Shown: positions 49,260-61,194 of the stretch, in pieces
Layout of the letters: the number at the start of each line of letters is the position of its first letter
Numbering within the stretch: the first letter of the stretch is position 1
Assembly: GCA_026874595.1 (NCBI GenBank)
Contig: CM049322.1
Location: forward strand, 3,211,900 to 3,275,899
Source of the DNA: Sipunculus nudus
Taxonomy: Eukaryota > Annelida > Sipuncula > Golfingiida > Sipunculidae
Reading direction: 5' to 3'
Length of the DNA: 64,000 bases
Translations under genes and position numbers: made by a program
The notes under the pieces: model-generated
The model's database searches: none
What the model was told of the DNA's origin: nothing
What the model saw: the letters and a program-made list of their open reading frames with translations, nothing else

Positions 49260-51950
49260 GCAACCTTTACCAGCACCTCGTCAAGCATTGTTCTAAATCC
49301 TGAATATGTTAACGGTCTTCTGATGCCTGTCATTTAAAATACGGAATTCCCTTAAAAATAAAGCATGTCTATCTAGATCTAGAGGGCCAGGGCATAGTTA
49401 TCCAGATTACATCGTTTATATGCGACGACTGATGGATTCATGGCATAGGTGTAGGGAAGAGAATTAAGCTGGTGGAAATACACCGATATGAACCACGATA
49501 GTAGTACAGAAACAGGAAGTAGGTATGCGGACCAAATGTGGTATGGCCAACTTTCTTCAATTTTCACTCCGTAAAGACGGGGATGATGCCAGGATAAAGA
49601 GATCGACCTTCAATCTACTCAGTGACAAATATTTAAAGCCTGACATGATGGAGCATTTGAAGAAATACCTGAACATTTGGTAACCGATACATACTGTTGA
49701 ATCATTGTACATTGATTTCTTTCCTGGTTAACGTTACTACAAGTCAGCCACTTGGAATATGGAATTTTGGTATTTTAAAAGGTCAGAAGAGCAGGTATAT
49801 GAAGAGCCTTGCATTCATGAATGATCATTTGACAGAATATATTAAAGGTACCATTTCATTAGACATGCAAAATTCAAAACAGCGAAACATTAACGAAACC
49901 ATTAAAAAAACAAAGGCTTCTTTGAGATTAGGCGAACAAAGGCACATCCGTAACCAGAGAGGCCGTTACACACAAATGTTATCACAAGAAGAAGTTCTAA
50001 GTTTTTAGCCAGGCGGTTCATCATGACAATCCAATCTATCGTTGCACACTTGTGCAGTGTTCATACTGGGGTAGTTTGGTGTAAAATGAGTGAAAAATCG
50101 GGATATCATGTGATCCCATATAGCTCACGTCTGCTTGTCATGTCAACATTACTAAACGAACACAGGCACTGATAATTTTTTTTTATTAAGAAAGAACTGT
50201 ATGCTGTTCGTCATAATTTGGAACTGTACATTAATTTGTAATCAGATGTAAACCACCATATAAGAATAAACTATTTAATATATTTAATAATTTTATATTA
50301 ATGTGGTCAAAATGGGTTGGCGGTATATGAGCACATCCCCGAAATCCTGAACAGAACTTTAGCTTGTACCCAAAAGTTATTGACCCCTGGGCGTCCGAAA
50401 TTTCAAATATGACTCGCCAGGCAACTTTATCTGATAATTGCAGATCAATGCTCTCATGTCATTACAGCATTGTTAAGTTTTAAAGAGGCCCTCTGTGATT
50501 ATGGTAAGCGTACTCAGTGTAAGCTATAGTGACAACTAAATTGGCACTCTAAAGTAGAAGTATTATTGTTCATGTTTGAAATGCGGGAATATAGGCCACC
50601 CCTTATCAGCCTGATCTCAAGAATGCTTTACAAATTGACATTGCCAAAGTAAAGGGTTATATATACTTAGCAGTTTTTGAAGCATCATGTACTTACCCAA
50701 CTTATCATTCTGACCTGATGACCCTTTAGCGTATTTACATTGCCAATGCAAAGGGTTATGTACTCAAACAAGAATATGCATCACCTCGCGCTTGCCAAAC
50801 AGGCACACAAACAATTAAAAAACAATTACAATTCGACAGTTTTTTTAAACTTGGCCTTGATAACAGAAGGGACTTGCGACTGAAAGAAGCATCTTCTGTG
50901 GTTTACAGGCCTTGTTCTATCTACTGATTTTTGACATAAATTTATAATGAACCACAGCATGATCACTAAAACCAGTGTATTAGGCAGTGGGAATACTTTA
51001 AACCATGAAAGGAGCATAACGATTGCTGATTTAACACCTCATGTCAAGGATTCCTTAGTTTGTACAAAAGGCATTGCTGGTTAGGTGGTTTGAACAGAAT
51101 ATATTTATACTTTGCTTTATCGTTTACCGGTGGAATGTCGGGCTCAATTTAATGTCCATAAGTCATTTTTTTTTTCAATGAACACTAACTGGTAATTTAT
51201 TATTAGGGGTTAAAATAAGTCTATTTACAAGGGATATCTAAAGAATTCATATTCCTATATTTTATTGTGCATGACCTTAAAAAAAACGGGCAACAGATAC
51301 GAAAATATATTCCACAAGAAGTTGTGGTATGTTGAGTTACAGTATGATCAGTTGACAAGAGGAAACCTGTTCATTAACTAAAGTTTGTAGTGCGAATTAT
51401 GTTAAGGAAACCAAACGTTTGAGTCGTCTCAGTTAAGTTCTTAAATTAGGATTTGGGTTTCATTTGGCCATTTTTTTTTGGCAATTCCGGGAGTCTAGGG
51501 TAAAGTTACGTACCAGGTTTACAAACCAACGTTTACAATTTGACGAAATAATGTATTATTAAACTTTATAAATAAGTGAACATACAAGAAAATGATAAAA
51601 AAAAGCGTTGTCGAGGAGCGGATGATAACAAAGTCCTCAGGGTCATCCATGTCGTAGACAAGAAAAAAAATTACCTGCTCGAAAAGGATGCCTTTCCCTA
51701 CTAGGTCATCGGCCGTGTTTCACTCACCAATGGGCGCACCTATCGGTGATTAGTTTGTCATCATGTGATAAGGCAAAACAATGTGGATGGATTACTACCC
51801 AAGATCCTCAGCTGTGGTAGTCACTAGGCCTATGTTTGCACTGGACTAGAAAATGGAGAAAAACAGACTCAGACACGTTCCCGAGCTTTCATTTGTATAC
51901 AGAAAGAAAAGAGGATGTTTTATGTATCAATGATCAAAAGCCAATATTCT
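49260..51950. other. Unique AT-rich sequence, no supported gene
   Basis: A 103-codon plus-strand frame (49697-50008) is Lys/Arg-rich with no recognised domain. A pair of GCCAAAGTAAAGGGTTAT / GCCAATGCAAAGGGTTAT phrases (50642 and 50742) suggests a short local duplication. Confidence 0.35.
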
Positions 51951-51959
51951 CAGCAGAGT

Positions 51960-53850
51960 TAGGTACGAATACTTTTAAAGTACTCGAGTATGAGTACTGA
52001 GTACTTTAAAAGTATATTCATGTACAAGTATGAGTACTTTTACACCTTTTAGAAAGTACTCGAGTACGAGTACCTAGTACTCAAAATGTACTAATGAGTA
52101 CTTTAATGAGTACTTTTTTGTAACCAAACTTAATAATGATGGTATTAAGTTAATATAAACTCACAAAGTTACAATTTTTTTTAATGAAAATTCAGGACAA
52201 AATATGAAATATATACAATGTTGCGTTATGCTTAATCAAAATACTGAAGCGAAATGCAAACTCTAGGACATATAAATAAGCCATATACATTTGAAAATAT
52301 ATCGAAGCATTACCTTATTATAGAAGATGGTTGCATCGAAGAAACATCTGATCTCGTAGGTTCTCAAAAATATATTTCTTAGCCAGGACATGATATACAA
52401 TTTACATAATGTTGTATTATACAGATTCAAAATACCTGTGGAAATTTTCAGAAACTAAAACATATAAAAAGGCTATAGATGTACACATGAGAATATATAA
52501 ACACATTACAAATTATATGCGACAGTTGCATTTAGAAACATCTGAGTCTCAAAAGTTCTTAAAATAATTATTACTAAAATGTTAACCATGTTAACCATAT
52601 GTTATCATATAATAATAACAATGATATGATGATAATAACAATAAATATAACAACTTTATGTCATTATTTATATAATATCAACTTATGTATAATATGTGGC
52701 TGTAGCCTATTGAAGATATTTAATGACAACCGTTATAAGTGAAAATAGTATAAAACAACATGTCTGACAGACTGACCGTGTCAATTATCATCTGTAATAA
52801 ATCATGAGTATTAACACGAAACATCAGTGGCATATTACAATAAGGAATGAGGTGGTAGTAATACGTAATATTATTAAGAGAATATTACAGGTTTCCAAAG
52901 ATAGTAAGAGTTATATTACTATTAATAGAAAAGAAATTTGAACTAGTAATAGTAATAGTACCCTAGGTAATAGAATAATAGCTATTAATTTGCTATTACA
53001 ACCGTAGACTAACACATCTGACGGAGTGTTTCTTTGATTAGGTTGATAGAGCGAAGTGAAGGGCTCAGTGAAATGTGATTTTGGGTGCTTTCATGGTCCT
53101 GTAAGCACTGGACAGTAGGCTTTGGCTTGAGGTTAACCCATGGATCTCTTTGTTTATTCATTAATTAGACTTGGTAATTAACCATCGTAGAAGTACTTTG
53201 TGTGCTACTTTGTGGGCAAGTTATTGTCAGCAGATTGTGATGAATGTGATGCTGCAACCTATGTTGTAGTAGCTACGGAGTGTATATATGGTCTGGTAGT
53301 CACAGCTTTTCATGGGTAAATCAGTTGTGCCACAGACTGTGAATAGAACACACAACATACTGCAAATTCCTACTGGGAATCTTCTAAACCAACATCACAT
53401 TTAGTTACATATATAAATGCATTCAAGCTTGATAAGCCCAGGCCCCGGACCACTGCTGAGTTTATGTTATGTTGAACAGGTTGTGATTATATTTAATTGT
53501 GTTGAATTTTTGTGGCAAATGTTGATCAATGCAGCTTATCATTATATAAAACATACTACTATAACTACTATTTTATATGCTATAATATATATTTTATATA
53601 ATATATAATATCTTACTATTATATAATATAATAAACTATTTCTAATAGTATAAATTGAAATCAAAGTTTAATTAGAATTTTTAATGGAATATGAAATACC
53701 CAAAAGTACTCATAAAAATACTCATATGAGTACCGAGTACTGTACAAGTATACTTTTGCAATATTTTTTAAAGTACTCGAATACGAGTACTGAGTACTCA
53801 AAAAAGTAGTCATGGGTACGAGCACTATGAGTACGAGTACTTTTGGACCG
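51960..53850. mobile_element. Possible non-autonomous hAT-like element bordered by GTACTCGAGTAC repeats
   Basis: The left border (51966-52125) and right border (53702-53845) both consist of many AGTACTCGAGTACGAGTACT-like units in mirror orientation. The outer edge begins CAGAGTTAGG on the left; the right edge, reverse-complemented, begins CACTGAGAATCGG. The interior (52.13-53.70 kb) is AT-rich with no transposase frame. Multiple subterminal copies of a 6-10 bp word are typical of hAT elements. The family call is tentative. Confidence 0.45.
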
Positions 53851-55863
53851 ATTCTCAGTGAGGTATTTTAACCAGATGCTCAGGGGACCGACACAAATAG
53901 ATTTCACGTTATCATCAGTTCACATTATTATTTAATAACGTGCTCAGATAACCTTCGTGTATTATGGTAGAATAGCTAGTAACGTTATTAAATATTTCAT
54001 GAAATCGACCAATTTTTTACCCGACGATTTTAGTCGATGGAACATATTAATAGGGGAATCAATTCAGAAAATCTGAAAACACTTAATGTAAAATCCATTA
54101 TCCACTTAAACTTCTCCTTTTATTTGTTGAATTTTAATCGATTGCATTTTTGCTCGAATGGAGTATGCATAGCAATTATCCACTTAACACCAGGAATCGA
54201 GGCATTACACTAGGTAAAAATATGCAGTTTTGAGTATCAAAATTAGGTTAAGTTAATTGAAACAAGATAAAAATATGTCCTTATTATCATATGTTGTGTC
54301 GGCCTACCAGTTGGACATGCATGAAATATGTAATCGAAATAACAATGTGGTCTTGACAAACACGTGTGCCTCTTTAATGTGCTCAAGAGTTGATCAAATA
54401 TAGCCCAAGCTATCTGTGACTCCTCTTATGCGGGTTTTCCAAATAATGCAGGGCCGAAGTGCTTGAGTAATCGGCACTGGTTAGCGATTGTGACTTGAAT
54501 GATCACCGATCTGTAGCCTATTAAGCCAAAACCCACGTTCAATGTGCTTTCACGTTTAGAGCAGCCCAAACCCATCTTTCGTTTGTCTGGGGCTTTCTCC
54601 CAAGTTCATGAAAGCGCGGTGTGACCCATAATTATTTGCTTAAAGCGGGAGGGGATTTTGAGCCCGATATGTAACTAGGAAGCCTACAAATAACTTAGAC
54701 GAAAATGAATAACCCAGCAAACCAGACTATTTAACATATCAGAAATTGAATATGCCTACGAAAACCTTCCAGTAATATATCCAAAAATTTTGTTAAAGTT
54801 TATTGTTTCTGGAAGCCTACTACGTATGACATAAATTGAAGAGTCGAGTTATTATAACGGTCAGTTTATTTGTTCTGTGCAAATCCGATACAGCACAGTG
54901 AGATTAGTAGACAGTTTGTCGCCATATTTGCGTGTGGAAGTGACATTGTGTTAAGACGTTTTGTAAAAAAAAACTTTATCATCTTATGTTGTTAATGATT
55001 AAGCACAATGCTGAACCGCAAATGGCCAAATCTTGTTTAACTTGTCCATAGAATATGCGTGTGAGTGTATTGCAACATACGTGGTGCAGCATGCAGGCAA
55101 GATTAATGTTGACGTTAAAGAGCGATAAGCATCGCTCTTGGTATTCCTAGAGTATAAGGCTTATGTTGAGACACTATATTATGATGTAGGTTCCTTTTTT
55201 TAAGTACATTTTCCATAAATAATATATCAGTTATAACACCGGATATATGTCATAACACCGAACATATCACTGATAACACCGTATGCATCACTTATAACAC
55301 AGCACAAATCACTTTTGAGAGTAAATGGGACAGACACACAACGACTGACCATGCTTTGGTCTATTCCATGCTGACGGCTGTTATTTATTACCGCTCACAT
55401 TTATGATTATAGGGAAATGAGATAAAAAAAAAATATCACATGTGAGCTATTACAAGTATAATCAGATTACTCTGTGGTAAAAGTGTAGTATGCAAAGACC
55501 TGTGTACAAAGAAGAATACATTTGACAATGAGGACTGACAGGTCACTGGCACCTTTAGGGCTATTAAGAAAAGTCCGTGGCGTCAAGTCGGTGACTGTCA
55601 ATTATTAATACCTTATTTTCTCGATAGAGAGATTTATTCTACTATGTTATAAACAAGCAATGACAGTAAACAGATCTGTATATAGTCTTCCGATTATATT
55701 CAGAACAAACATTTTGAAGTAATGTAAAAAAATAAGGATTTTTTTTAAAGAGTCGGTTAGCTGTAAGGTCCGCATTTTACCCCCTCCCAAGCCTCATACC
55801 GATGATTACCATTGATCTAGCTGAATAAACGACATCAGAGTTCAGATTAAAATAAAGAATATG

Positions 55864-55865
<2 letters not shown>
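53850..55865. other. Unique AT-rich sequence with a short ATAACACCG repeat
   Basis: At 55230-55310 the word ATAACACCG / ATAACACAG recurs four times at 22-28 bp spacing alternating with ATATGTCAT/ATATCACT. No gene was recognised. Confidence 0.4.

Positions 55866-55866
<1 letters not shown>

Positions 55867-55903
<37 letters not shown>
55867..55903. repeat. TA microsatellite
   Basis: (TA)n of about 36 bp. Confidence 0.95.
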
Positions 55904-55906
<3 letters not shown>

Positions 55907-58500
55907 AATTGAATATTAATGGTTTGGATTAACATTGATTAAAGGACAGAATGCGACAATCATGTATTGATTGGTGAAGGATAATTAAAAAACACTTGTT
56001 CATCATTAATTTTAATGATATCTTATGCTCAAGCATCACCAAATCATTTATCACTGCAGGAAATTTAATATTTAACCTGTCTTCTTGTCCGTAAACTCTT
56101 TTGCCCCCTTTAAAGCTCAGATTCAATTCGATCGGGAGCGGATCCGGAATGGTTTATGCAAATAAAAGTAGACCTTGATTAAATATGTAAAGTGAGGATC
56201 CTTTTGAGCAGATCCGGCATGCGGACTGTGTATCCTTCAAACCGAACTGCTACATGTAGTGATTTTTGCCGGTTCTGCGTGGTATCATAGAGCAACACTT
56301 GCATGTTGCTTCGCCAGTGCATAATAAAATTCTCAAAATGCATTCAGCATTCTGTGCATAATGGAATCTTAACTATTGTATATATAAACCTATCACTGCC
56401 TTTTCTCCTCTATTTTAATAGCCTTCTTTGCTTTATCCCATCTATATTCCAGCCCGACTCCTCTCCGATCTAAAAAGGCCAACCTCCCTCTGCACCTCCA
56501 CTCTTGTTTAAGAGGACCTTAATTCCCACTACCGTCTTTTGTATTTAAGATGATAAAGAGAAGATATCATTTATTAGAAGGGGCGGACCAACCCACGATG
56601 ACTAATGACAAAACAAGAAAAAGTTAAGTGGTTTCGGAAAACGGGAGATCCAGGCGGCAAAATTTATCTTACACGCTGAAAATAAATTGCAGCGGCTGGA
56701 AAAAAGGGCAGTGGCGGATCCAATTTTGTGTATAATTAACTTTATCCGTCCCCCACTCACTCAAAGGCAACGGTATCTCATGTGACCAGTTATCTCATAC
56801 TGATATAGATTTATGCCACGACATACTTAGTTTTAGTTTTGCTAATTTTGTCTCAAATTAAGGACTAACATTTAATCTCCAATCATTGATATTTCTGACC
56901 TACAGCTGTGAGTGACGTACATTGTCCTCCCATAGAGTGTGCTATGGATAATATGATAACTAAGCAGTGATATGCAGATGGGAGCTCATACAAAGCCTGA
57001 ACTAGAGATATTATGTTAATATTATTACCAGTTGATATTAATTTCAATTTGAACTGATGCAAACAAAAAAAAAACAAAAAAAAAAAACAAAAAACAAACA
57101 CTGAACGCAAAGTGAACAGTACAATTGGTTTATGCCTTGTCTGTACCCAGTGACATAGCAATACATATGACATCTTCAGCATAAATAACCTCACTTATCA
57201 ACTCCTAAATTAACCTAAAATTACGCCCATGCTGGGAACAGGCTTTCTGACCATCGATGGCCATTGAGCTATAAGATGGCGCTACCTGCTATAGGATTTG
57301 GGCTTACACCAGATTGAAAAATGCCTACCTCCTTAAAGCAGTGGTGATGTTTTCGAGTAAAGAACGCGCCTACAAGCCTGCTGCGTGTAACCAAGTAAAA
57401 GATGATTCTGTTATTCAACCAAGGCAATCGTCAGGTTAATTAAGATATTAAATGATATAAGAATATTCACTCGGAGGTGACAAATAGCGTAAATAAAGAA
57501 AAAAAAGTAAGTATATGTTTCTCAAGCACCGCCCGCGTCACTTTAAAGCCCCTGCGTCTAACTGTTTTTTACTTTGCCTTGGTGTCACATGGTAATCTGG
57601 TGACGTGCCTGATCGCTACTAAGAAAAAATATATACGACCCCCGCGTCGCTCAGATTCCCTCCGAATGATAGTTGGGCCATTTTCATCAACATATCTACT
57701 TCAAAAACATTTATAATTTCTCTAAAACATTTGACCAATTAGACCCCTTAAATCTTTTAAGATTATCTCATATTTCGGTTCATGTGGACTAATTTCCTTA
57801 ACGGCCACTACTCGGCGCCAGTGTTCATAGCTGACGATGTGTCAATACGCTTTGTTTCCGTGAAAACGTATACTAATTAATCTTTCAATAAACACTTTGA
57901 ATCTGTCTTATCTTTTGTGTGATAGAATTTAAATGTAAATTTCGTCACACAAAGGGAAAATTGTTTTCGTACTGTTTTGCATGCTTCGTGACCGTTCGGC
58001 TTGATGAAACATGCAAGGCTGCCATCGCAGAGATTGGTTTTTAAATGAACTTCCAGTTTTACGATAAATAAAAATGTCACATATTTCGAGATCTTTTCAA
58101 ACTTTTGAAAATTCGACCTACACATCGTTTATTATCTCATATTTCAATAAATACGGATTATGGTCAGTTTAATCTAGAAATTTTGATTTCCTCTGTGTCT
58201 ACGTCACAAAAATTTATAACTGAATTTTATCTGAAGACTATTGCGTAAATGTTAAATTCTCCAGCTGTACATTAAACAGATGAATGATCTGTCGGCATAA
58301 TGAAAATGAATACTTGGTAGTCTCCAAAATGATTTACAAAATGCCTGCAGGAAATTGTCCATGCAGGATTCACAACTTGGCAAATATATTTTCTTTTTTA
58401 AACAATATCATATCTTCAAACATATCCAGCCCAATCAATTTATACGCACAAATAAAAAAATGATGTTAAGACCAAATGCACCCACTCCTTGATTTTGTTT
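55904..58500. other. Unique sequence, no supported gene
   Basis: Short frames only. An A/C-rich run lies at 57062-57100. GGATCCGGAATG / AGATCCGGCATG phrases at 56140 and 56212 are a weak duplication. Confidence 0.35.
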
Positions 58501-58546
58501 GAATTTTAAGTGCTTAAATTTACATACCCTCCCGAGCCAGAGGAAT

Positions 58547-58914
58547 CTACGGCTTTCTGTACACGTCCTTTAACCATTTGTGATATATAGATAAAATATT
58601 AAGGGTGCTCATTAAATTATCTGGCACATTAGGTATACTGTGCATGAAATACACTGTCCTCTCACCGATATAAGAGTATCTGCCGAGTTTTCCTTCTAAA
58701 AACATTTCCCGTCGCAAATCCCCAGCAAAAAATAAACTTGCACCAGCCACCGCCCAGTGGCCTGAAAGAAAACATAATCATAGATTTGCAGAAGTTGCAT
58801 TAATCCCAAAGACGACAAAAAATTGTCCTGATTGTGATTCTTCACGTCAAGTACTACATCTTCCTTTCTTGATTGCAAGTGTTTGCGCATGCGCAATATT
58901 GCACCTTCAGCCAT
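58547..58914 (-). CDS. Unrecognised coding exon(s) on the minus strand
   Basis: A first exon with ATG at 58914 (MAEGAILRMRKHLQSRK) may precede. A good acceptor TATGTTTTCTTTCAG|GCCACTGG at 58760 opens a frame reading ...GHWAVAGASLFFAGDLRREM, GKLGRYSYIGERTVYFMHS, IPNVPDNLM and ending VYRKP at 58547. The mixture of Gly, Trp and charged residues and the absence of repeats look like coding sequence. No family was recognised. A 120-codon frame immediately upstream (59311-58949) has two hydrophobic stretches and could be another exon, though its junction was not established. Confidence 0.35.
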
Positions 58915-60177
58915 CCAGTCACGTATAGTAAACAGGCAAGGACTGTGGTTATAAAAAAAATAGAACGGAAATACTAAATAAAAAAAGATATATCTTTAAG
59001 ACAGTGGTCCATTGGTCATGCACGATATTGGTTTGAATCATTTCCCATATTTTCACAGAACTGATATATTGCACAATATTTGTTTTTCCCAGGAGCGGTT
59101 GCAGGCCATCCCATATAACATGCCACGTTGGCTGCAGGGAGAATATGTCGCCGTTGGGCGGCATACGTTGGCCAAACGTATAAAATGATTGGTGTGTGAC
59201 AACTGTAACTAGAATAAGTAAGAAAAGGGAAAAATACCCCCAAAATGAGTAATAACATTTAACAGGCAAATAAATAAGAATTTCCCTAGTTTGTTGTGAT
59301 GTAAATTCCATTAATGAAGCTTGAAAAAAAAAAATATTAAATATTTATAGATTTGGTGCGGGTTACAGAAGAAGCAAGTAAAATTGACCGGCACGGTCTT
59401 TTTCAGTGTGACCGTATCAAAGAGGTAATGTATAAATAAAACAATATACTCATAAACTCTTACAAATATGAAATTTTGTATTCAGCGTTTCGTATGTTGA
59501 AAAAAAGTTATATTTCAATAGTTGTCATTCAATATGAGCGATAATTGAGTTTTGATTTCTTTCAACCTCTGTGGTAAAACATTGGCGCAATGTTGAGTCA
59601 ACGGTTATAAATAAACAAATACTATTTCCAATTATTTGTCATCTCCTGGTTTGCTTTTTTCTTGAAATGACATTTATAAGCAATTAGCTAATATATCCAG
59701 GCTTACAGCAGGTGAATACCAAATTTTATTCCCTATAAGAATTACCTGTGTTACTATATACCAACAAAAGATGCCTATTGAAATGTGCTTATTAATCTCA
59801 AACTTGAGCATACTTGGCAAACCCTTAAGTTCAAAATCAACCCAATAGTCATTTTAAATTTGTGCTTGGTTCTTCAAGTATATATAATTTAATCCCAGCA
59901 CAGTATTAATTCCTAACGTGAATGAATTTATGAAATTTACATTTATTTTCATGATATATTTAAACATTATTAATTTGTTTGGAAGCACTATTTAAGGTCT
60001 TCCTGTCGTCAAGGTACCATGGTTTAGTTTAGGTTAACATGTATATTAAAATATTTCAGCCCCAAAGATTTATACATAATAAAAAGGAAGATTTTAAAAG
60101 TTAAAGCAATTTTTCTCCCACTTTCGTTCTTCTGGAAACGCGATTTATCTCACATTTGACAGTTAGTATGCACTTAC

Positions 60178-60181
<4 letters not shown>

Positions 60182-60224
<43 letters not shown>

Positions 60225-60289
60225 AGAAAACAATTCGGGTTATCTTAATGTATATGTATGCTTCATTAACAAGGAAAACAATTAGGATT

Positions 60290-60330
<41 letters not shown>

Positions 60331-60425
60331 CTATTTATTTATTTATATACATACATAAGAAAACAATTCGGGTTATCTTAATGTATATGTGTGCTTCATT
60401 AACAAGGAAAACAATTAGGATTATC
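60182..60425. repeat. Duplicated 65-bp segment with two TA microsatellites
   Basis: AAGAAAACAATTCGGGTTAT at 60225 recurs at 60358, each followed by CTTAATGTATATGT, GCTTCATTAAC and AACAATTAGGATTATC. (TA)n tracts lie at 60182-60220 and 60294-60330. Confidence 0.9.
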
Positions 60426-60603
60426 TTAATGAATATGTATGCATGCATGTTTATGAAGCTCTCAACTGTTATTTGTAAAACAGTGTGTATTAATAATTTT
60501 AGTAATATTTCAAAGTGCGCTTATCTTCATGGCTTGTTTGTCAATTTATACCTTTCCTTCTGCAGGAAATCTGGTATAAACAACGCTTGAAGATCCGGGA
60601 CAG

Positions 60604-61180
60604 ATGTCGACTAATCAGCCTGAGGAGCTAGTAGCCATACTGACAAATGATGCGAAGAATCACTTAAACTGCAGTGAGCTGTCCTTCGCTAAAATTCACA
60701 GTGATATGGATAAACAGAGAAACATGTAAGAAACCCTGCTATATTGAAAAAAGTGTAAGTACATTTAATTATATAATATTGCTTTCAATATTTCTACTCT
60801 TTAACATTTAATAGTCCCTGAAACCCATTATTATGTATAGTATTACCTTGATCCTCATTCCTCATACCCGGAATCTCTGTGTGATTTAAAGTTATTACAG
60901 TCTCTTTTTATTACAGTCTCTTTTTATTACAGTATCTTTTTAATGACATATCTTCAGTGTGTTTAGCTACCAATATAAGCATAGTATGCCATAATACTTA
61001 GTGAAAGCTTAATCATGTATAAAGTAAATATAAAATATTTTGTACTAGTATATGTTTAATGATAATTAATATTATGGATATAGCTGTCTCTTTAACAGTC
61101 TGTATCTATCCAAGTTGAAGCGAGGACTGCTAAAAAATCCAATTAGCATTGTACCAAAGACAGATGTGAAACTGAAGTAA
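60604..61180 (+). CDS. Small two-exon gene, unrecognised
   Basis: Exon 1 opens after the acceptor CTTTCCTTCTGCAG at 60566, with a stop in frame upstream of the ATG at 60604. It ends GAAACAT|GTAAGA at 60725 (phase 2). Exon 2 starts at TCTCTTTAACAG|TCTGTA (61099) and stops at TAA 61178-61180. The product would be 67 aa: MSTNQPEELVAILTNDAKNH..., LSFAKIHSDMDKQRN, LSKLKRGLLKNPISIVPK. An exon 1 preceded by its own intron implies a 5' untranslated exon further left, not identified. Splicing exon 1 instead to the acceptor at 61194 stops after 13 codons. Confidence 0.45.
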
Positions 61181-61194
61181 CTTTTATTTGACAG

